DNA from: Chloroflexota bacterium
GTDB taxonomy: Bacteria > Chloroflexota > Limnocylindria > Limnocylindrales > CSP1-4
NCBI GenBank assembly: GCA_013696275.1
Contig: JACCYW010000334.1
Location: 1 to 18,511, forward strand
Direction of reading: 5' to 3'
Length of the DNA: 18,511 nucleotides
Shown here: positions 13,643-18,511 of the stretch, piece by piece
Layout of the letters: the number at the start of each line of letters is the position of its first letter
How positions within the stretch are numbered: the stretch's first letter is position 1
Made by a program: the position numbers and the translations under genes
The notes under the pieces: generated by a model
Seen by the model: the letters and a program-made list of their open reading frames with translations, nothing else
Told to the model about the DNA's origin: nothing
Database searches by the model: none

Positions 13643-14595
13643 ACAGGCGGGTCACGCTGGATGTGCCCGATGGCGCGGCCGGTGGCCGCGTGGACCGTTT
13701 CGTCGCAGACGCGTCGGGACTCAGCCGTTCGTATGTCCAACGGTTGATCGGGCAGGGCCGCCTCACCGCGGATGGACGAGTGGTGGCTGCCAGCAGCCGC
13801 CTGGGCGGCGGGTCACGCCTCCGCCTCGACGTGCCGGCGGCGGCGCCGGCGGAGGATGTGCCTGAATCCATCCCGCTGCGCATCGTCTACCGGGACGCGG
13901 CCATGCTCATCATCGACAAGCCCGCTGGCCTGGTGACACATCCGGCGCCCGGCCACCCGAGCGGCACACTGGTCAACGCCTTGCTCGGATCGGGTGAGGC
14001 CCTGCCGGCCACGGTGGCCGGGCGGCAGCGGCCAGGTATCGTCCACCGGCTCGACCGCGACACCAGCGGGTTGTTGATGATCGCCCGCCACGACGCGGCC
14101 CAGGCACGCCTCCAGGCGCTGCTGCGAGCGCGCCGGGTGCGCAAGGATTATCTCTGTCTGGTCATCGGCAGCGTGGCCGCACAGCTGGGTCGGATCGAGG
14201 CACCCGTCGGCCGCGACGCACGCCATCGCACGCGCATGGCTGTGGTCGCGGCTGGTCGCCCATCGGTCACCGGCTACCGTGTCCGGGAACGCTTCGCCGG
14301 ATGGACCCTGCTGGAAGTGGAGCTGCTCACCGGACGGACGCACCAGATCCGCGTGCACCTGGCGTCCATCGGGCATCCCGTGGCGGGCGACCGTGTCTAC
14401 GGCAGCGGTGAGGCACGAACGGGACCGGCCGGGCTTGGTCGCCTGTTCCTGCATGCCTGGCGCCTGGCCCTGCCGAACGAAGCCGGCGATGGGCTCATCC
14501 GCGCCGAATCGCCGCTGCCGCCCGAGCTGGAGCGCGTCCTGGATGGACTCCGCGAGGATGGCCTCGGCGGGCTCGACGACGTGCCTCTGTGGTGA
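13639..14595 (+). CDS. rluD: RluD-type 23S rRNA pseudouridine synthase
   Basis: The enzyme converts uridines in 23S rRNA (helix 69 for true RluD) to pseudouridine. The 318-residue protein has an S4 RNA-binding domain (about 16-65, VDRFVADASGLSRSYVQRLI) and the catalytic domain with IVHRLDRDTSGLLMIA (134-149). Asp139 is the catalytic residue, and TGRTHQIRVHLASIGHPVAG (231-250) is the family's second block. The start is taken as the TTG at 13639, which overlaps the lspA stop as TTGA and has AGGGG just upstream. A GTG at 13663 is possible but leaves the S4 domain short at its front. The exact site specificity (RluD versus RluA/RluC) is inferred from the S4 domain and context. Confidence 0.9.
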   Translation: MNRRVTLDVPDGAAGGRVDRFVADASGLSRSYVQRLIGQGRLTADGRVVAASSRLGGGSRLRLDVPAAAPAEDVPESIPLRIVYRDAAMLIIDKPAGLVTHPAPGHPSGTLVNALLGSGEALPATVAGRQRPGIVHRLDRDTSGLLMIARHDAAQARLQALLRARRVRKDYLCLVIGSVAAQLGRIEAPVGRDARHRTRMAVVAAGRPSVTGYRVRERFAGWTLLEVELLTGRTHQIRVHLASIGHPVAGDRVYGSGEARTGPAGLGRLFLHAWRLALPNEAGDGLIRAESPLPPELERVLDGLREDGLGGLDDVPLW

Positions 14596-15212
14596 GCTCT
14601 GCCTGCCTCGGGGCGCCTGGAGCCCTGCTGGCCATCATCTCCGGACCGTCGGGGGTAGGCAAGGACACCATCATCGAAGTGCTCAGGGAGCGACATCCCG
14701 ATCCGGCCCGACACTTCGTGGTCACCTGCACGACGCGCGAACGGCGCGATCGCGAGGTCGCCGGCGAGAGCTATCACTTCGTGGGTCTCGATGGCTTCGC
14801 CGCGCTGCGCGACCACGGCGCCCTGCTGGAGGCTTCCGAGGTGCACGGCAACTGGTACGGCACGCCGCGTCAACAGGTGGTCGATGCTCTCGCGTCGGGC
14901 AAGGACGCCATCCTCAAGATAGACGTGCAGGGGGCGCGTGCCATCCGCGCCCAGGTCCGCGACGCGCTCCTCATCTTCATCGTGCCGCCCTCGCTGGACG
15001 AGCTGTACGAGCGGCTGGCCGCCCGCCGTACGGAGGATGGTATGGCGCTCGAACGCCGCCGGCGTGACGCCGAGCGCGAGCTGGCCCGGCAGGACGACTA
15101 CGACCACGTAGTGGTCAACGAGACAGGCAAGGTCCAGCACACGGCGCAGCGGATACACCAGATCCTTGGTCACGAGCACGGACAGCGTCGCGAGCGCCGC
15201 GTCGCCATCTGA
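14592..15212 (+). CDS. gmk: Guanylate kinase
   Basis: Gmk phosphorylates GMP to GDP with ATP, feeding the GTP and dGTP pools. The 206-residue protein shows the P-loop IISGPSGVGKDTIIEVL (15-31). The GMP-binding region has TCTTRERRDREVAGESYHF, followed by GNWYGTP. ILKIDVQGARAIR and the LID region LAARRTEDGMALERR complete the family pattern. The GTG at 14592 overlaps the rluD stop as GTGA; a GTG one codon earlier (14589) is equally possible. No Shine-Dalgarno is seen, so translation is probably coupled to rluD. In many genomes gmk is followed by rpoZ, but here priA follows directly and no omega-subunit gene is seen. Confidence 0.95.
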   Translation: MSSACLGAPGALLAIISGPSGVGKDTIIEVLRERHPDPARHFVVTCTTRERRDREVAGESYHFVGLDGFAALRDHGALLEASEVHGNWYGTPRQQVVDALASGKDAILKIDVQGARAIRAQVRDALLIFIVPPSLDELYERLAARRTEDGMALERRRRDAERELARQDDYDHVVVNETGKVQHTAQRIHQILGHEHGQRRERRVAI

Positions 15213-17736
15213 GGCGACCAGCCGCGAAGGGTCCCAGACGGCGCGTCGATTCGCCGAGGTCGCGGTCGATGCGGCCGGTATCCCCGGTGGTCGCACCTTC
15301 AGCTATCACCTGCCCGCTTGGCTGGAGGACCTCGTGGTGGGCGAGGCGGTGCTCGTCAGCTACGGCCACCGGCGAACGGTCGGCGTGGTGCTCGGACTTG
15401 GCGGCGTGTCGCCCGAGCGTGACACGAAGCCTGTCATCGCCCGCATCCATGTGGACCAGCCGCTGCTGCCCGAGTTGCAGGCGCGCCTCGCCCGGCACAT
15501 CGCCGACCACTACCTGGCGCCGCCGGCGATGGTCGTTCGGGCGATGCTGCCAGTGGGCCTTCTGGAGCGGGTCAAGATGTTCGTCAGCGCGACCGCATCG
15601 GCCGGCGCGCCAGCGGCCGACGATGAGCTCATCGCGGATCCGGTCACGAGCGCCCTGCTGACCATCATCCGCGCGGCCGGTCCGCTGGGCGTGGCGGTCG
15701 ACGACCTACCGCTCGAGGGCAGCCGCCGTAGCCGCGCGCGTCTTCTGCGTGACCTGGCATCAGCGGGGGTCATAGCATCGTCCTGGCGGCTCGGGCTGCC
15801 CGACGCTCGTCCGCGCCTCGAGCGGGTGGTCCGCATCACCGTCGAAGGCCATCGGCTCAGCCAGCGCCTGACGGACGATCCCCTGGCCAAGGGGGTCAGC
15901 GGCCGAGCACTCGGCGCGCGCCAGCGCGCTCTGCTCCTGGAACTGGCCCGAGCCAACGGCGATGCCATGCCTGCGCCGCCCCTTGCCGCTAGCCACGGCG
16001 CCGGTGCGCTCACCAGTCTGGCTCGCCGCGGCCTCCTTGAGATCGACACCGTGGCCCGCCGGCGAAGGCCGTTGGGGACCGCCGGCGCCGCCGAACGCGG
16101 TCTGACCGCCCGCGGCAGCCGCCCTGAGGGTGCCCGCCTGACGGACGATCAGGCCGCCGTCATCAAGCGGGTCGAGCGCCTGGCCGCTCAAGGTGAGCAT
16201 GCTGGGTTGGTCCTCGCGGGCGCCACGGCGAGCGGCAAGACGGCCGTCTACGCGGAAGCCATCGCGATGGTACTGGCGCTTGGCCGCGGGGCCATCGTCC
16301 TTGTCCCCGAGATAGCCCTGGCCGTGCCGCTGGTCGACCGGCTGCGGCATGACCTGGCCATCGAGCCTGCGCTCGTCCATTCGGGGCTGTCCGATGGGGA
16401 GCGGGCGGACGAGTGGCGGCGCATCCGCAACGGTCAGGCCCGGGTAGTGGTCGGCACCCGCAGCGCCATCCTGGCTCCGCTGGTCGAGCCTGGCCTATTG
16501 ATCGTCGATGAGGAGCATGACGCGGCCTACAAAGCGGACCGAACGCCGCGCTATCAAGCGCGTGATGTGGCCCTCCAGCTCGGCCGCCTGGCGGGCATCC
16601 CGGTCATCCTGGGCAGTGCCACCCCCGACATGGTGAGCCTGGGTCGGGCGGCGCTGGGGACCCTGGAGCTGCATCGCCTGGCTGACCGTCCCGGCGGTGC
16701 TGGCGCGAGCATCGAGCTGGTCGACCTACGGGCTGAGCTCGCCGCCGGGAACCGTGGGTCACTCTCCCTGACCCTGGTCGAGGCGCTGGCCGGACTGGAC
16801 ACACGGGTCGGCGAGAGAGCCATCCTGGTCATCGATCGCCGCGGGTCCGCTTCGGTGGTGCTCTGTCGGGACTGCGGCTACGTCCAGATCTGCCCCGAAT
16901 GCCAACGCCCGCTGGTGTTCCACGCGACCGCCATGGCCTTGCGTTGCCATCACTGCGGCGCCACCGCGCCGGTCGCACGGCGTTGCCCGGCCTGCGCTTC
17001 GCCCCGCATCCGGTACCTGGGTGGTGGCACCGAGCGGGTCGAGCGTGAGGTGAGGATCCGGTCACCCCACCTGCGCGTCGCGCGCATCGATCGCGACGTC
17101 ATCGAGCGCAAGGGTGCTGCGGTCGCCGTCATCGACGACTTCATCGATGGGCGCACCGATGTGCTCGTCGGCACGCGTGTCGTGGCCAAGGGCCTGGACG
17201 TGCCAGAGGTGACGCTCGTCGCGGTGGTCTCGGCCGGCGTCGCGCTCAATCTGCCCGATGATCGAGCCGCCGAACGGACCTACCAGCTCCTCACCCAGGC
17301 AGCCGGTCGGGCCGGCCGGGGGGCGCGCCGCGGACGGGTCATCATCCAGACCTATCAGCCCGACCACCGGGCCATCCGGGCGGTCGTCGATGGCGATGCG
17401 GCGAGCTTCGTAGCGGCCGAACTGGCTGACCGTCGCGCCTTCCGGGCGCCGCCCTTCGGTCAGCTCATCAAGCTGACCGTGGCGCTGACCGATCGGGCGG
17501 CGGCCGAGCGGACGGCCAACAGTTTCGCCGAGGAGCTGCGGTCGCGCGCGGAGCGCCTGTCCGATGGCGGCGCGGAGCGATGCGCGGTGCTCGGGCCGGT
17601 GCCCGCCTACATCGCCCGACGGGCCGGTCGTTGGCGTTTCCATCTGGTGCTCCGCGGACCTGACCCTCGAGCTGTCCTCGGCCACGATCCCGGACCGCCG
17701 TGGAGCGTCGACGTCGATCCCGACTCGCTGCTCTAG
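15166..17736 (+). CDS. priA: Primosomal replication-restart helicase PriA
   Basis: PriA recognises stalled forks and reloads the replisome. The 856-residue protein has a 3'-DNA-binding domain (about 28-125, FAEVAVDAAGIPGGRTFSYH), a winged-helix region, and a superfamily 2 helicase core. Walker A is GATASGKT (352-359) and the DEAH-type box is DEEH (448-451), with GSATP and GTRSAILAP between and around them. Eight cysteines (567, 570, 576, 579, 594, 597, 607, 610) form the two zinc sites. TYQLLTQAAGRAGRG (705-719) is motif VI. The block before motif VI reads VVSAGVALNLPDD, where most PriA proteins have an Asp-rich DAD/PDFRA version. The only usable start before the conserved region is the TTG at 15166, giving a 47-bp overlap with gmk. 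Somewhat longer than usual. Confidence 0.92.
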   Translation: MVTSTDSVASAASPSEATSREGSQTARRFAEVAVDAAGIPGGRTFSYHLPAWLEDLVVGEAVLVSYGHRRTVGVVLGLGGVSPERDTKPVIARIHVDQPLLPELQARLARHIADHYLAPPAMVVRAMLPVGLLERVKMFVSATASAGAPAADDELIADPVTSALLTIIRAAGPLGVAVDDLPLEGSRRSRARLLRDLASAGVIASSWRLGLPDARPRLERVVRITVEGHRLSQRLTDDPLAKGVSGRALGARQRALLLELARANGDAMPAPPLAASHGAGALTSLARRGLLEIDTVARRRRPLGTAGAAERGLTARGSRPEGARLTDDQAAVIKRVERLAAQGEHAGLVLAGATASGKTAVYAEAIAMVLALGRGAIVLVPEIALAVPLVDRLRHDLAIEPALVHSGLSDGERADEWRRIRNGQARVVVGTRSAILAPLVEPGLLIVDEEHDAAYKADRTPRYQARDVALQLGRLAGIPVILGSATPDMVSLGRAALGTLELHRLADRPGGAGASIELVDLRAELAAGNRGSLSLTLVEALAGLDTRVGERAILVIDRRGSASVVLCRDCGYVQICPECQRPLVFHATAMALRCHHCGATAPVARRCPACASPRIRYLGGGTERVEREVRIRSPHLRVARIDRDVIERKGAAVAVIDDFIDGRTDVLVGTRVVAKGLDVPEVTLVAVVSAGVALNLPDDRAAERTYQLLTQAAGRAGRGARRGRVIIQTYQPDHRAIRAVVDGDAASFVAAELADRRAFRAPPFGQLIKLTVALTDRAAAERTANSFAEELRSRAERLSDGGAERCAVLGPVPAYIARRAGRWRFHLVLRGPDPRAVLGHDPGPPWSVDVDPDSLL

Positions 17737-17745
17737 GCCGTGCGG

Positions 17746-17751
17746 CATACT
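17746..17751 (+). promoter_or_regulatory. -10-like element of def, placed for a leaderless start
   Basis: CATACT is followed by seven bases (CCCGCCG) and the ATG of def at 17759. No Shine-Dalgarno is present in the 22-bp gap after priA. The first base deviates from TANNNT, so this is the weakest of the four similar cases. It may let def-fmt be transcribed apart from the upstream genes. Confidence 0.35.
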
Positions 17752-17758
17752 CCCGCCG

Positions 17759-18292
17759 ATGTCCATCCGACCCGTCATCAGACTCGGCGATCCGCGGCTG
17801 CGCCTGCCCGGCAAGTCGGTCGAGCACTTCGACAAGGAGCTGCACGACCTGCTCGAGGATATGACCGAGACGATGAGGGATGCGCCCGGGGTCGGCCTGG
17901 CGGCGCAGCAGATCGGGCTCGCCCTGCAGGTCTGTGTCATCGAGGTGGAGGGTCAGCTCCATGAGCTCATCAACCCGCGCATCATCCGGCTGAGCGGCCA
18001 GCAGGTCGACCTGGAGGGCTGCCTGTCCATCCCCGGCTACCTGGCCGACCGGCCGCGCGCCGAGAAAGCGATCATGGAGGCCCGTAACCGACATGGGCGC
18101 CGGGTCCGCCTCACCGGCTCGGGGCTGCTGGCGCGAGCCATGCAGCACGAGTACGACCACCTCCAGGGCGAGCTGTATGTGGATGGGCTGGGACCGGCGG
18201 TCGAGCTTGTCCACGTGAGCACGCTGCGTGAGGAGGCCAGCCAAGGGACGGCGCCGGCGGATGATCTGGTGGAGGTGGCGAGCTCCCCGTGA
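17759..18292 (+). CDS. def: Peptide deformylase
   Basis: Def removes the formyl group from the N-terminal methionine of new proteins, using a bound metal (usually iron). The 177-residue protein has motif 1 GVGLAAQQ (44-51), motif 2 EGCLS (86-90) with metal ligand Cys88, and motif 3 QHEYDH (129-134) with His130, His134 and catalytic Glu131. The C-terminal tail from about 150 is polar and variable. The ATG at 17759 is chosen because the family starts with a short strand just before RLGDPRLR, and because it follows a -10-like hexamer. Its stop overlaps the fmt start as GTGA. Def and Fmt act on opposite ends of the same formylation cycle. Confidence 0.96.
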   Translation: MSIRPVIRLGDPRLRLPGKSVEHFDKELHDLLEDMTETMRDAPGVGLAAQQIGLALQVCVIEVEGQLHELINPRIIRLSGQQVDLEGCLSIPGYLADRPRAEKAIMEARNRHGRRVRLTGSGLLARAMQHEYDHLQGELYVDGLGPAVELVHVSTLREEASQGTAPADDLVEVASSP

Positions 18293-18511
18293 AGGGTCCT
18301 GCCCGGACGGTATTCCTGGGCAGCGGCGGCTTCGCCATCCCGGTCCTGGAGGCACTTCTGGGGCAGCCGAGCGTCGAACTCGTGGCCGTCGTCACGGCTC
18401 CCCCGCGCCCAGCTGGCCGAGAGATGCGGCTCACGGCGTCGCCCGTCGGCGCACTCGCCGAGCGCCTTGCTGTGACTATCCTGCACCCGGAGCGGCTACG
18501 CGACACGGGCA
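18289..18511 (+). CDS. fmt: Methionyl-tRNA formyltransferase, N-terminal part cut by the window edge
   Basis: Fmt formylates Met-tRNA-fMet with 10-formyl-tetrahydrofolate, marking it for initiation. Seventy-four codons are visible. RTVFLGSGGFAIPVLEALL matches the opening strand and helix of the family (FxGTxxFAxxxL). VVTAPPRPAGREMRLTASPV matches the VVTQPDRPAGR..xxLxxSPV block, with Gln-Pro-Asp changed to Ala-Pro-Pro. The GTG at 18289 overlaps the def stop (GTGA). The formyl-folate binding centre (Asn-His-Asp) is beyond the window. The def-fmt order supports the call. Confidence 0.92.
   Translation, partial: MKGPARTVFLGSGGFAIPVLEALLGQPSVELVAVVTAPPRPAGREMRLTASPVGALAERLAVTILHPERLRDTG

Noticed and set aside
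17062..18355. Long antisense frames over priA and def
   Set aside because: They are shadows of genes with clear catalytic motifs.

Overview
The window is high-GC bacterial chromosome with a dense set of housekeeping genes on the right and a looser, partly decayed accessory stretch on the left. My best guess is a Chloroflexota member, perhaps of the Limnocylindria/Ellin6529 type. That guess is inference. It rests on the GC-rich codon use, the rpsF-ssb-rpsR and lspA-rluD-gmk-priA-def-fmt gene orders, an unusual IleRS with HHAWG and MHKSWGN signatures, and several genes whose start codon lies 7-9 nt after a -10-like hexamer with no Shine-Dalgarno (SD) sequence. No tRNA, rRNA, CRISPR array, insertion sequence or integrase was seen.

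Left, accessory part (1-4366). A secreted protein gene is cut off by the left edge (minus strand). Next come fragments of a decayed single-stranded DNA-binding protein gene in more than one reading frame, a small cupin gene, and a convergent small Trp-rich protein of unknown function. A 677-residue secreted GH43-type glycoside hydrolase with a C-terminal beta-sandwich follows. About 620 bp then carry no confident gene, only hairpins and a possible coding remnant interrupted by a stop. A degenerate CheY-like receiver protein on the minus strand closes this part and is divergent from rpsF.

Middle (4454-9553). The rpsF-ssb-rpsR operon (S6, SSB, S18) is read from an extended -10 promoter. It is followed by a CaCA-family cation exchanger and a branched-chain aminotransferase (ilvE). 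Convergent to ilvE is a membrane-anchored LytR-CpsA-Psr (LCP) cell-wall ligase with an unusual multi-pass N-terminus.

Right (9654-18511). A tightly packed co-directional run encodes ileS, lspA, rluD, gmk, priA, def and a truncated fmt. Stops and starts overlap at almost every junction (ATGA, TTGA, GTGA, and a 47-bp overlap at gmk/priA). The run joins translation and protein maturation (IleRS, RluD, peptide deformylase, Met-tRNA formyltransferase) with lipoprotein processing (LspA), nucleotide supply (Gmk) and replication restart (PriA). Def and Fmt remove and add, respectively, the formyl group of initiator methionine.

I found no convincing new multi-gene system. The most interesting signals are the repeated leaderless-gene architecture, the decayed second ssb, the altered IleRS signature motifs and the pocket-less receiver protein beside the ribosomal operon.
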